Assembly: GCA_015067615.1 (NCBI GenBank)
Contig: SVMD01000007.1
Coordinates: forward strand, 53,297-117,296
Length of the DNA: 64,000 bases
Source: Oscillospiraceae bacterium
GTDB lineage: Bacteria; Bacillota; Clostridia; Oscillospirales; Oscillospiraceae
Direction of reading: 5' to 3'
The position numbers and the translations under genes are program-made. Numbering within the stretch: position 1 is the first letter of the stretch; every line of letters begins with the position of its first letter. Shown in pieces: positions 25,216 through 33,196 of the stretch. Under the pieces are notes generated by a model. The model was given only the letters and a program-made list of their open reading frames with translations. It ran no database searches and was not told where the DNA came from.

Positions 25216-25791
25216 ATGGACAAGATTTTATTTATCAACGCCTGTATCCGGCCGGAAAGCCGGACCCTGATCCTGGCAAAGCACCTGCTTTCCAAGCTGA
25301 ACGGCCAGGTGGAGGAAGTGAATCTGGAAAAAGAGGCCATTCCTGCGCTGACTACAGCATCCCTTAAGTACCGGCAGGATCTTCTGGCGGCGGAACAATT
25401 TGACGACCCCATGCTTAAGTATGCCAGGCAGTTTAAGGAAGCGGATGTGATCGTCATTGCTGCCCCTTACTATGACCTGTCGTTCCCCTCAAGCCTGAAA
25501 AATTACCTGGAAGCGGTGGCCTGTGTGGGTCTGACCTTCTGGTACGATGAAAACGAGGTGGCCCAGACTCATACCAGAGCAAGAAAGCTCTACTATGTCT
25601 CTACCGGCGGCGGAATTCTAAAAAAGCAGTATGGCTTCGAGTATGTCAAGGCCCTGGTGGGAGAATTCTACCACATTTTCGATGTGCAGGGCTTCTTCGC
25701 GGAAAAACTGGACCTGCTGGGCAGCGACCCCGACGCCATTATGCAGGAGGCATTGGGGAGCATTGATGCGGCATTTGAAGGACAGGTATAA
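25216..25791 (+). CDS. NAD(P)H-dependent oxidoreductase, flavodoxin-like fold
   Basis: A 191-residue protein with the flavodoxin_2 pattern: an N-terminal strand and loop (KILFINACIRPESRT) that binds FMN phosphate, VIVIAAPYYDLSFPSSLKNYLE as the second flavin-contacting loop, and YYVSTGGGI as the third. Homologues reduce azo dyes and quinones with NAD(P)H. Three bases after the Nudix gene. Its TAA stop is followed in the same frame by the MazG-like sequence described next. Confidence 0.88.
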   Translation: MDKILFINACIRPESRTLILAKHLLSKLNGQVEEVNLEKEAIPALTTASLKYRQDLLAAEQFDDPMLKYARQFKEADVIVIAAPYYDLSFPSSLKNYLEAVACVGLTFWYDENEVAQTHTRARKLYYVSTGGGILKKQYGFEYVKALVGEFYHIFDVQGFFAEKLDLLGSDPDAIMQEALGSIDAAFEGQV

Positions 25792-26088
25792 AATAAGCTT
25801 GTCCGGGACAAAATTCCTGATATCATTCGGGCCCAGGGCGAAAGTCCAAAGGTACGCGAACTGGACGAGACAGAATATATTTTCAACCTGCACCGAAAGC
25901 TGGATGAAGAGGTTGTGGAATACCACGCAGAAGGAAAACTGGAAGAATTGGCGGACATTATGGAAGTCCTGTTTGCGCTGTCCGATACCATGGAGTTCAG
26001 CAGGGAAGAATTGCTTGCCCTCTGTGCGGGAAAGCGTGAGGCACGTGGAGGTTTCGGAAAAAGACAGTTTTTGATTTCCAAGACATAA
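25792..26088 (+). pseudogene. MazG-like nucleotide pyrophosphohydrolase frame without a start codon
   Basis: An open frame of 98 sense codons begins immediately after the TAA of the reductase gene and reads NKLVRDKIPDII..., the N-terminus typical of the phosphoribosyl-ATP pyrophosphohydrolase-like/MazG family (usually Met-x-x-N-K-L-V-R-D-K-I-P). The helical core motif E-E-(V/L)-x-E-x and ELADIMEVL (E-x2-D-x3-V) is intact through to GGFGKRQFLISKT. No ATG, GTG or TTG exists in frame before these residues; the first in-frame ATG removes the first 56 residues. Either the start was lost, perhaps by a short deletion between TATAA repeats, or a non-standard start (ATT) or stop readthrough is used. 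The intact frame suggests the event is recent. Confidence 0.6.
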
Positions 26089-26116
26089 AAAAGACCGGCG
26101 TGAGCCGGTCTTTTTT
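26089..26116. terminator. Bidirectional terminator
   Basis: Perfect stem AAGACCGGC / GCCGGTCTT with loop GTGA, flanked by A6 and T6. It serves both the reductase operon and the convergent aconitase X operon. Confidence 0.9.
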
Positions 26117-26125
26117 ATGTGTCAA

Positions 26126-26575
26126 TTACTCCACGCACACAACACCGTTTTCCTTTACGGTGATGGTCATACCGTCCTTGACGTAGTTCAGGAATTCATC
26201 ACCCAGGGAGTCCACGACAGGCATATTCACGCCGTCCAGCCAAACGGAGGCCAGGATGGAACCGGCGGCTGCCAGAGAGTCGATGGGCTTGGAGAAGAGC
26301 ATACAGGCAGGCTGACGCTCCATGGCGCAGGCGCAGTACAGTACCAGGCCGCCGGTGGTGGAGCCGATGGTCTGGGGCAGGCACAGGGCGGTGCCCACCA
26401 TTTGCTTACCGTAGAGGTCCGGGTTATTCTGGTCACCGCAGGTGGCCTTCTTGTCGCCGAACTGTAATGCCTTCTGGAAGGATGCCAGGGTGTTCAAGCC
26501 ACCGTGGCTGACCAGTGCGGGAGCGGTAACGGTACCGGGGGCAACAACGCGTCCAGTGAATTCTCTCATATCCAT
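26126..26575 (-). CDS. Aconitase X small (swivel) subunit, DUF126 family
   Basis: A 149-residue protein of the AcnX swivel-domain family, which forms the active site together with the large subunit. The conserved GSTTGGLVLYCACAMERQPA region carries the serine found in this family (as GSSTG-like). It overlaps the large-subunit gene by one base. Known two-subunit AcnX enzymes dehydrate cis-3-hydroxy-L-proline in bacteria or phosphomevalonate in archaea. Here the partner is next door and a reductase gene precedes both, so a dehydration followed by a reduction is the likely theme. Confidence 0.88.
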   Translation of the reverse strand: MDMREFTGRVVAPGTVTAPALVSHGGLNTLASFQKALQFGDKKATCGDQNNPDLYGKQMVGTALCLPQTIGSTTGGLVLYCACAMERQPACMLFSKPIDSLAAAGSILASVWLDGVNMPVVDSLGDEFLNYVKDGMTITVKENGVVCVE

Positions 26576-27855
26576 TACACTCCCTTCGTGATCTTCGCCA
26601 GGATCTCAGCTTCCGTGTAGAACCGGGCGGTGGTGTAGGTCCGCAGCTTGTTGGAGCAGGTGATGACGGGCATCTTGCCTGCCAGAGGATTGTTCATGTA
26701 CATCAGGGGGCAGATGCAGCTGAGGATTACGCCGGTCTTGGCCAGTCGTGCAGCCAGAGGTGTTTTGTCGAACTCCTTCTTGACGGCGGGAGCGGTGGTG
26801 AACACGGTGGGGATGCAGACCTTTTCCTTACCGGCTTCAGCAAGACTCTTTTCCACATTTTCGGTCCAGCTGACCAGCTGTTCCATGGACATGTGGGGGC
26901 AGCCGATGAAGCACAGCTTGGGCTTGGCGTCGGCGCTCTTCCACATGACAGGATAATTATCCTGGACCCGCTTCAGTTCTGCGTCGTCGATGATATACAC
27001 CTGTGCGTTTTCGGCAATGAGGGCTTCGCCCTGCTCCACAGCCTCGGGAGTCAGGTTTGCGATGTGATACAGGCCCACGGCACCGTTGGAGGCAGTGGCA
27101 GCGCCGAAGTCCTTCAGGTAGGCGCAGGCGGCATCGTTCAGCTCGGTGCCGATCCACTTGTCAAGGCCCATGACATAGGGCACATCCTCCATGACCTTCA
27201 TGCCGATGGCAGAGCCCAGGAGCTGGGCTTCGGGCTTTTTGCTGGTTTCCACCTTCACGATCCAGGTAGCCTTCCGGCCCTCGTCAGTCAGCAGACCAAA
27301 GTGGGGGACGAAACCGGCGATGGAGCCCATGATGTCCATGATGCCGGAGTTGCGGTTGCACCGGGCGCCCAGAACGGAGTTGGCATAGACCACGGCGGAG
27401 GACTCAGCCCAGGACAGGACTTCGCCCTTCTTAGGTTTATTGCCCATCTGATCTAAGTAGCAGGCGCAGGAGAAGGCGTCCTCGTTCATGAGACCCAGGG
27501 CATTCAGCTGCTTTTCATACTCCTCCTGCTTGGAGTACATGAAGTTGTTGAAGATGATGTTCATCAGGAAATTGGCGGGAACATTCTTGTCCAGAGGACG
27601 GGGGTCCACGGAGAACTTCTGCTGAGAAATGGCACCGGCATCGATGAGCTGCTGCATCAGGTCGAACACGGGCTTCATCATCTTCAGGCCGAAGGAGGTG
27701 ACAAGGTGGTTATATTCAGAGGTCACAGGCACCATCTTGTCAGCGCCGAAGGTTTCGCCATACATGACCAGGGTCTTCATGACCTTGGCCAGTGTTTCGC
27801 CCTTTTCGCCGTTCAGAATGGCCTGCTGTTCAGGGGTTAAGTACATAGTTTTCAT
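26575..27855 (-). CDS. Aconitase X catalytic (large) subunit
   Basis: A 426-residue AcnX catalytic subunit. Characteristic segments include LGARCNRNSG (Cys, iron-sulfur ligand in this family), FIGCPHMS (Cys-Pro-His) and the C-terminal CICPLMYMNNPLAGK. Together these provide the expected Cys ligands of an Fe-S cluster used for dehydration. The start is ATG at 27855, four bases downstream of the OYE gene. Family knowledge gives two reactions, cis-3-hydroxy-L-proline dehydratase and phosphomevalonate dehydratase. The bacterial setting favours the former or an unknown hydroxy acid. The sequence alone does not decide. Confidence 0.88.
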   Translation of the reverse strand: MKTMYLTPEQQAILNGEKGETLAKVMKTLVMYGETFGADKMVPVTSEYNHLVTSFGLKMMKPVFDLMQQLIDAGAISQQKFSVDPRPLDKNVPANFLMNIIFNNFMYSKQEEYEKQLNALGLMNEDAFSCACYLDQMGNKPKKGEVLSWAESSAVVYANSVLGARCNRNSGIMDIMGSIAGFVPHFGLLTDEGRKATWIVKVETSKKPEAQLLGSAIGMKVMEDVPYVMGLDKWIGTELNDAACAYLKDFGAATASNGAVGLYHIANLTPEAVEQGEALIAENAQVYIIDDAELKRVQDNYPVMWKSADAKPKLCFIGCPHMSMEQLVSWTENVEKSLAEAGKEKVCIPTVFTTAPAVKKEFDKTPLAARLAKTGVILSCICPLMYMNNPLAGKMPVITCSNKLRTYTTARFYTEAEILAKITKGV

Positions 27856-27859
27856 CTCC

Positions 27860-29920
27860 TTAAATTTTCATGCACACGTCCCATGCGCCCCAGATGACGG
27901 TGCGCAGGTTGCCCACGGCCTTGGCGTCGCCGATGATGTGGACGTTCTTTGCCTTGGGCACCAGAGGAGCGGGCTTGTAGCCCACGGAAAGGATCACGGA
28001 GTCGGCAGGAATCTCAAAGCTCTTGCCGTCCTTGCCTGCCACCAGCACAGTGCCGTCTTTGATTTCCTTCAGCGCGGTTTCCAGATGGACGGGAACCTTG
28101 TTTGCCTTGAAGAAGTCCCGGAGGAAGCTGGTGTTCGCCAGGCAAACACCCTTGGTGGTGATCAGGTCGTCCTGCATCTCTACAATGACAGGCTTCTTCC
28201 CCTGGAGGTACAGCTCGTAGGCGATCTCACAGCCGGTGAGGCCGCCGCCGATGATGACCACATTCTCGCCTACGTCCTCCTTGCCCAGTAGGTAGTCACA
28301 GGCTTCAATGCCCTTGTCGAAGCCGGGAATGGGGAGCTTATTGGCTCTGGCACCGGTGGCGATGACCACTTCGTCAGCGCCGAGAGAGGCGATGTCGGTA
28401 ACTTCGGTGTTCAGCTTGACTTCGATGGGGTACTTGGTCAGCTCCCGGCGGTACCAGGCGATCAGCGCCTTGTCCTTTTCCTTGAAAGAAGGAGCGGCGG
28501 CAGCGATGAACACACCGCCAAGAACACCAGACTTTTCGTACAGGGTGACCTTGTGGCCACGCTTGGCCAGCACCAGAGCAGCTTCCATACCACCAATGCC
28601 GCCGCCGATGACGGCTACGTTCTTGATCTTCTTCGCGGGCTTGATGTAGTGCTTCTTGCTTTGCATGGTCTCTGCGTTGATGGCGCAGCGGGCCAGACCC
28701 ATGGTATCCGTCAGGTCCTGGGTGTTGTAGTGGCCCTTGGAGGAGGAGAAATTGAAGCAGCCGGAGTGGCAGCAGATACAGGGCTTGATGTCCTCCAGAC
28801 GGTCCTCGATGAGCTTCGTGATCCATGCAGGGTCAGCCAGGAACTGCCGGGCCACGCCCATGCCGTCGATCTTACCCTCGGCGATGGCCTGGGCGGCAAC
28901 ATCCGGCTCCATACGGCCGGCGCAGACCACGGGAATGTCCACAAACTGCTTGATGTGTGCCACGTCCTCCAGGTTGCAGTTCTGGGGCATGTACATGGGG
29001 GGATGGGCCCAGTACCAGGAGTCGTAGGTGCCGTTGTCCGCATTCAGCATATCGTAGCCCGCATCCTGCAGGTACTTGGCGGCCCGCTCGGATTCTTCCA
29101 TGTTCCGGCCCTTTTCCTCGGCCACCTCACCGGAGACGATGCCCTCGGCGAAGCCCTTCAGCTTGGATTCCACGCTGTAACGCAGAGAAACGGGGAAGTC
29201 GTCTCCGCACTCTGCCTTGATAGCCTTGACAACTTCCGCAGCAAAGCGGTAGCGGTTTTCAAAGCTTCCGCCGTACTCATCGGTACGCTTGTTAAAGAAT
29301 TCGATGGAGAACTGGTCAAGGAGGTAACCTTCGTGAACAGCGTGGACCTCCACACCGTCAACACCTGCGTCCTTGCACAGCTTGGCGGTCTTGGCGAAGG
29401 CTTCGATGATCTCGTGGATTTGCTCCACGGTCATCTCCGGGCAGATGATGTCCGGAGCCCAGCGGTTGGGCTGGGGAGAGGGGCAGGCCAGCTCATGGCT
29501 GGTGTCGATGACAGGCTTGACAATGGCTCGGGTGACCTTATTCTTGTGCAGAGGTCCGATCAGCTCGGTGATTGCCCAGCTGCGGCCCATACCGGCGGTG
29601 AGCTGAATAAAGAGCTTGGCGCCGGTCTTGTGGATTTCATCCATAAAGACCTTCAGCTCTTCAAACATCTTGGGGTTCTGCCACAGCCACTTGCCCCAGA
29701 AGGTATCCCGCAGGGGAGCGATGCCGGGGATGATGAGGCCAACATTGTTGTTGGCCCGCTCCAGAAAGAGCTTTGCGGCTTCCTTGTCAAAGCCGCAGCC
29801 AGTCAGTTCAAACCAGCCGAAGAGGAAAGTACCGCCCATGGGACACATGACGATGCGGTTCTTGATCTCCACATTGCCGATCTTCCAGGGGGTAAACAAA
29901 GCTTCATACTTCTGATCCAT
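27860..29920 (-). CDS. Old-yellow-enzyme/2,4-dienoyl-CoA reductase-type flavin iron-sulfur oxidoreductase
   Basis: A 686-residue reductase with the three-part layout of 2-enoate and 2,4-dienoyl-CoA reductases: FMN TIM barrel (about residues 1-370; WAPDIICPEMT, GVDGVEVHAVHEGYLLDQF), a 4Fe-4S motif (CICCHSGC near residue 385 and the last Cys in GLARCAIN), and an FAD/NAD(P)H module (VAVIGGGIGGMEAALVLA near residue 425 and VVIIGGGLTGCEIAYEL near residue 565). It reduces activated C=C or related bonds. It is the first gene of the operon with AcnX, suggesting it reduces the dehydration product or a derivative. AAGGAG precedes the ATG. Confidence 0.9.
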   Translation of the reverse strand: MDQKYEALFTPWKIGNVEIKNRIVMCPMGGTFLFGWFELTGCGFDKEAAKLFLERANNNVGLIIPGIAPLRDTFWGKWLWQNPKMFEELKVFMDEIHKTGAKLFIQLTAGMGRSWAITELIGPLHKNKVTRAIVKPVIDTSHELACPSPQPNRWAPDIICPEMTVEQIHEIIEAFAKTAKLCKDAGVDGVEVHAVHEGYLLDQFSIEFFNKRTDEYGGSFENRYRFAAEVVKAIKAECGDDFPVSLRYSVESKLKGFAEGIVSGEVAEEKGRNMEESERAAKYLQDAGYDMLNADNGTYDSWYWAHPPMYMPQNCNLEDVAHIKQFVDIPVVCAGRMEPDVAAQAIAEGKIDGMGVARQFLADPAWITKLIEDRLEDIKPCICCHSGCFNFSSSKGHYNTQDLTDTMGLARCAINAETMQSKKHYIKPAKKIKNVAVIGGGIGGMEAALVLAKRGHKVTLYEKSGVLGGVFIAAAAPSFKEKDKALIAWYRRELTKYPIEVKLNTEVTDIASLGADEVVIATGARANKLPIPGFDKGIEACDYLLGKEDVGENVVIIGGGLTGCEIAYELYLQGKKPVIVEMQDDLITTKGVCLANTSFLRDFFKANKVPVHLETALKEIKDGTVLVAGKDGKSFEIPADSVILSVGYKPAPLVPKAKNVHIIGDAKAVGNLRTVIWGAWDVCMKI

Positions 29921-29954
29921 GAAAACACTCCTTTTTTATCGATTGGATGTAGTT

Positions 29955-29983
29955 AGTATATCGAAATATTGTTACATTGTCAA
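29955..29983 (-). promoter_or_regulatory. Promoter of the OYE-AcnX operon
   Basis: Minus strand: TTGACA (29978-29983), exactly 17 bases, TATACT (29955-29960). This is close to consensus, so the operon is probably well expressed unless repressed. Confidence 0.75.
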
Positions 29984-30026
29984 CGTTTGCAAAAGACAAC
30001 AATTTTCCTCTTTTTATCTATGTTTC

Positions 30027-30055
30027 TTGAAATGTATGTGTGCATATGTTAGTAT
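30027..30055 (+). promoter_or_regulatory. Promoter of the alpha/beta hydrolase gene
   Basis: TTGAAA (30027-30032), 17-base spacer, TAGTAT (30050-30055). It is divergent from the OYE promoter, 44 bases away. Confidence 0.6.
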
Positions 30056-30091
30056 GGAACAAGGAAAACGGAAAGGCAAAGGAATCGTAAC

Positions 30092-30979
30092 ATGGCATAT
30101 GTGAATATTTACGGAAAAAATATATACTACGAAATTTACGGAGAATCCAATGAAACGATTCTTTTGTATTTGCATGGCGGTCCTGGGTCAAGTTGTCTGG
30201 ATTTTGTTAATATGGCGTCACAGCTGGCGCAAGATTTCTGTGTGATTTCCTTTGACCAATGGGGTGTGCTTCGTTCAGATCCAATCGCAGAAACCGATTC
30301 CTATTCCGTGGAAATTCAGGCGGACATGATTGAGCAGATGCGCCATGAGCTGAATATCCAGTGCTGGAGTCTTCTGGGCCATTCCTACGGCGGCGTGTTG
30401 GCAGCAGTTTATGCCAATAAATATCCCAACAGCGTCAACAGAATTCTTCTGGAATGCCCCAGTCTGAATTTTGCCGATTCCACAAAATCCATTGCGGCCT
30501 ACGTATCTGACTACATTCGCAAGACCTGCGATGTGTCTGCCGTAGAGCTTTGCGGGAAAATGATAAGCTTCGACTATGAAGGCTGCGATTTCTTGATGGA
30601 TCTTCTCAAGCTTTTGAGTTATGTGAAGGATCAGAAATTGCGCAATTATCTCCATGGCATTTCTTACGATGATTACAGGTGTAGCTATTCAACAGAGGGC
30701 ATTACCGGGGAAATGTGGGCAAAATCGGAAATGCACCTTGCAAAGCTGCTGAAGGATAAGGCTATGGCGGCGGATTATTTACCCGTCCTGAAGGACTTGA
30801 ATAAACCCATCCTGCTTCTGAAGGGAAAATATGACCCTGTATGCAGTACGCATCAGACGGATTATATCAAGGACTTGAAGAATGCCACAGTGGTGGAGTT
30901 TGCCAATAGCGGACATTTTCCGAGAATTGAAGAGCCTGTAAAATACCAGAAAGCAATCCTGAATTTTTTCAATGACTGA
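30092..30979 (+). CDS. Alpha/beta hydrolase, proline iminopeptidase-like
   Basis: A 295-residue alpha/beta-hydrolase. The oxyanion motif HGGPGSS (28-34), the nucleophile elbow GHSYGG (Ser98), the acid region GKYDPVC and the catalytic His in SGHFPRIEEP fit prolyl aminopeptidase-type enzymes, although the usual DQRG-S-G-R-S segment is DQWGVLRSD. The gene is visibly less GC-rich and less codon-biased than its neighbours, suggesting more recent acquisition. It is divergent from the AcnX operon; if AcnX acts on hydroxyproline, a proline-releasing peptidase would be a sensible neighbour, but this is only suggestive. Confidence 0.8.
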   Translation: MAYVNIYGKNIYYEIYGESNETILLYLHGGPGSSCLDFVNMASQLAQDFCVISFDQWGVLRSDPIAETDSYSVEIQADMIEQMRHELNIQCWSLLGHSYGGVLAAVYANKYPNSVNRILLECPSLNFADSTKSIAAYVSDYIRKTCDVSAVELCGKMISFDYEGCDFLMDLLKLLSYVKDQKLRNYLHGISYDDYRCSYSTEGITGEMWAKSEMHLAKLLKDKAMAADYLPVLKDLNKPILLLKGKYDPVCSTHQTDYIKDLKNATVVEFANSGHFPRIEEPVKYQKAILNFFND

Positions 30980-30993
30980 TCAGATAGAACACG

Positions 30994-31026
30994 AAAAGCC
31001 AAGCTGCATTATGCAGCTTGGCTTTT
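30994..31026. terminator. Bidirectional terminator between hydrolase and glyA
   Basis: Long perfect stem AAAAGCCAAGCTGCA / TGCAGCTTGGCTTTT with a 2-base loop, serving both convergent genes. Confidence 0.9.
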
Positions 31027-31044
31027 GCTTTCAAAACTTGAAAA

Positions 31045-32298
31045 TTACTTATACAGGGGGAACTTCTCGCAAATCTCAGCGACAGTAGCACGGACCTGGG
31101 CCTGGGTGCCCTCGAAGTCCCGGGCGGTCATGCCGATGCACTTGGCGATGACCTTCATTTCCTCCTCGCTCAAGCCACGGGTGGTGACTGCGGCGGTGCC
31201 AAGACGGACGCCGGAGGTGACGGTGAACTTCTCGGGATCGCCGGGGATGGAGTTCTTGTTCAGGGTGATGTGGTTGGCGTCCAGGCGGTGCTGCAGCTCC
31301 TTGCCGGTGATGTGAAGGGGGCGCAGGTCAGCCAGCATCAGATGGTTGTCGGTGCCGCCGGTGATCAGGTCGAAGCCCTCGTCCAGCATGCCCTGGGCCA
31401 GGACCTTGGCATTTTTGACCACATTGCCTGCGTAAGTCTTGAATTCCGGCTGCATGGCTTCCTTAAAGCAGACAGCCTTGGCTGCAATGACATGCTCCAG
31501 AGGACCGCCCTGGATGCCGGGGAACACGGCGGAATTAACCTTCTTGGCAAATTCCTCCTTGCCCAGGATCAGACCGCCACGGGGACCCCGGAGGGTCTTG
31601 TGGGTGGTGGTGGTGACCACGTCAGCGTAGGGGATGGGGCTCATATGGGCGCCTCCGGCCACCAGACCTGCGATGTGGGCCATATCCACCATGAACACGG
31701 CACCTACCTCATGGGCGATGTCGGCGAAAATGGAGAAGTCGATGGCTCTGGGATAGGCAGAAGCGCCTGCAATCAGCAGCTTGGGCCGGTTCTTTTTGGC
31801 GATGTCCCGGATCTCGTCGTAGTCGATGAGGCCGGTCTCGTGATTCACGTCGTAGGAGACCACATTGAAATACTTGCCGGAGATATTGGCGGGGCTGCCG
31901 TGGGACAGGTGGCCACCGTTGGCCAGGCTCATGCCCATCATGGTGTCGCCGGGCTGCAGGAAGGCCAGCTGCACAGCCATGTTGGCCTGGGCGCCGGAGT
32001 GGGGCTGCACATTGGCAAAATCCGCGCCAAACAGGGCCTTGGCCCGGTCGATTGCCAGATTCTCTAATTCATCCACATATTCGCAGCCGCCGTAGTAGCG
32101 CTTGCCGGGCAGACCCTCGGCGTATTTATTGGTCAGAATGGAGCCCATGGCGGCAATGACCGCGGGGGAGGCCAGGTTTTCGGAGGCAATCAGTTCCAGA
32201 CCGTCCTGCTGGCGAACCAGCTCCCGGTCCATCATGGCGGCCAACTCGGGGTCGTACTGAGAAACAAAACCGATGGAATCAATAGGCTTACCGTACAT
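31045..32298 (-). CDS. glyA: Serine hydroxymethyltransferase
   Basis: PLP enzyme interconverting serine and glycine with transfer of a one-carbon unit to tetrahydrofolate. The PLP lysine is in [25 protein letters not shown] and [18 protein letters not shown] segments are classical. The open frame extends to 32370, but the protein begins at the ATG at 32298 (GAGGGAATTTCCT site), giving 417 residues, the usual size. It is preceded by a roughly 150-base leader with its own promoter and an intrinsic terminator, so expression is probably controlled by attenuation. Confidence 0.96.
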   Translation of the reverse strand: MYGKPIDSIGFVSQYDPELAAMMDRELVRQQDGLELIASENLASPAVIAAMGSILTNKYAEGLPGKRYYGGCEYVDELENLAIDRAKALFGADFANVQPHSGAQANMAVQLAFLQPGDTMMGMSLANGGHLSHGSPANISGKYFNVVSYDVNHETGLIDYDEIRDIAKKNRPKLLIAGASAYPRAIDFSIFADIAHEVGAVFMVDMAHIAGLVAGGAHMSPIPYADVVTTTTHKTLRGPRGGLILGKEEFAKKVNSAVFPGIQGGPLEHVIAAKAVCFKEAMQPEFKTYAGNVVKNAKVLAQGMLDEGFDLITGGTDNHLMLADLRPLHITGKELQHRLDANHITLNKNSIPGDPEKFTVTSGVRLGTAAVTTRGLSEEEMKVIAKCIGMTARDFEGTQAQVRATVAEICEKFPLYK

Positions 32299-32450
32299 AG
32301 GAAATTCCCTCTTTCTTTTATTTTTACAGGAAATCAAAAAAGCAGCCCCGGCGGGACTGCTGCACAGCAATACAGGAGTCCCAGAGTCCGGCTATGCCGG
32401 AGGCGCAGGCGCAAAACTTGCTTTAGAGACTTCATTGGTGGATCATTCTC
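32299..32450 (-). promoter_or_regulatory. glyA leader with attenuator, ligand unknown
   Basis: Between the glyA promoter and glyA lies a structured leader on the minus strand. It contains a CTCCGGC/GCCGGA hairpin (plus strand about 32386-32402) and ends in a terminator hairpin with a U-run (32335-32363) before the glyA ribosome site. A 33-codon frame (32435-32334, starting MKSLKQ) spans leader and terminator but has no ribosome site. I could not match it to glycine, SAM, THF or ZTP riboswitch consensus, nor to a T-box (no GGTGGTACCGCG). It could be an unrecognised riboswitch or a peptide-mediated attenuator. Confidence 0.55.
32335..32363 (-). terminator. Intrinsic terminator in the glyA leader
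   Basis: Minus strand: GCAGCAGTCCC-GCC-GGGGCTGC followed by six T, ending 37 bases before the glyA start. Its place inside the 5' leader marks it as an attenuator. Confidence 0.75.
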
Positions 32451-32456
32451 ATAAAT

Positions 32457-32484
32457 AGTATACATGAAACACAAAAAAAGTCAA
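32457..32484 (-). promoter_or_regulatory. Promoter of glyA
   Basis: Minus strand: TTGACT (32479-32484), 16-base spacer, TATACT (32457-32462). Transcription should start near 32449, so the whole leader is transcribed. Confidence 0.7.
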
Positions 32485-32534
32485 TGGAAATCCGTGGAAA
32501 CTGGGCATAATGACTGAAAATACGGACAAATGTA

Positions 32535-32563
32535 TTGCGCTGACGGACAGATTAGGCTACAAT
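32535..32563 (+). promoter_or_regulatory. Promoter of the HD-domain gene
   Basis: TTGCGC (32535-32540), 17-base spacer, TACAAT (32558-32563), about 20 bases before the start codon. Confidence 0.55.
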
Positions 32564-32581
32564 AGGACCGAGGTGATCGTA

Positions 32582-33196
32582 ATGATCGAGAGAGCGAAGC
32601 AATATGTGATCAGCCTGCTTGGTAAGGATGCATCCGGCCATGACCACCATCATGTTTTACGGGTGCTGGCACTGGCGGAGACCATTGCGGAGGAAGAAAG
32701 CAAAGTTACCCCCATGGATATGGATGTGGTGCGGCTGATGGCCCTGCTCCATGATGTGGATGACCGGAAAATTTCTCCTGAGACCGCTGAAAACCTGGAT
32801 AACGCCAGAGTATTCTTGCAGGAAAATCAGGTTCCGGACCACAAGGCGGAAATGATCCTTGAGGGAATCGCGAATCTTTCCTATAAAGGCACAGGCCGCA
32901 CCGTTCCGGCATCTGTGGAAGGAAAATGCGTCCAGGACGCGGACCGTCTGGACGCATTGGGGGCTGTTGGCATTGCAAGGACCTTTGCCTTTGGCGGCAG
33001 CCGGGGCAGGCCCATTTATTTCCAGGAGGATCCGGAGGGAAATTCCGGTCACAGTATCGCACACTTCTACGAAAAGCTGCTCAGGCTTAAGGGTCTTATG
33101 AATACAGAAGCCGGAAAACGCATGGCAGAGCATCGGCATGCCTTTATGGAGCAGTTTTTGGAAGAATTCTATGGGGAATGGAACGGTAAAACTTAA
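32582..33196 (+). CDS. HD-domain phosphohydrolase
   Basis: A 204-residue metal-dependent phosphohydrolase of the HD superfamily. The metal site is visible as GHDHHHVLRV (first His, about residues 19-28) and ALLHDVDD (HD pair, 57-58), with a later Asp in DADRLDALGAVGIAR. This arrangement resembles the YedJ/uncharacterised HD hydrolases thought to act on nucleotides. The frame opens at 32510, but the ATG at 32582 has GAGGTGA at 8 bases. Convergent and immediately adjacent to the radical SAM gene (stop codons abut). Confidence 0.88.
   Translation: MIERAKQYVISLLGKDASGHDHHHVLRVLALAETIAEEESKVTPMDMDVVRLMALLHDVDDRKISPETAENLDNARVFLQENQVPDHKAEMILEGIANLSYKGTGRTVPASVEGKCVQDADRLDALGAVGIARTFAFGGSRGRPIYFQEDPEGNSGHSIAHFYEKLLRLKGLMNTEAGKRMAEHRHAFMEQFLEEFYGEWNGKT

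Noticed and set aside
32334..32435. 33-codon ORF in the glyA leader as a leader peptide
   Set aside because: No ribosome site, and the ORF runs through the terminator hairpin and its U-run, so complete translation from the attenuated RNA is unlikely. Kept only as part of the leader description.
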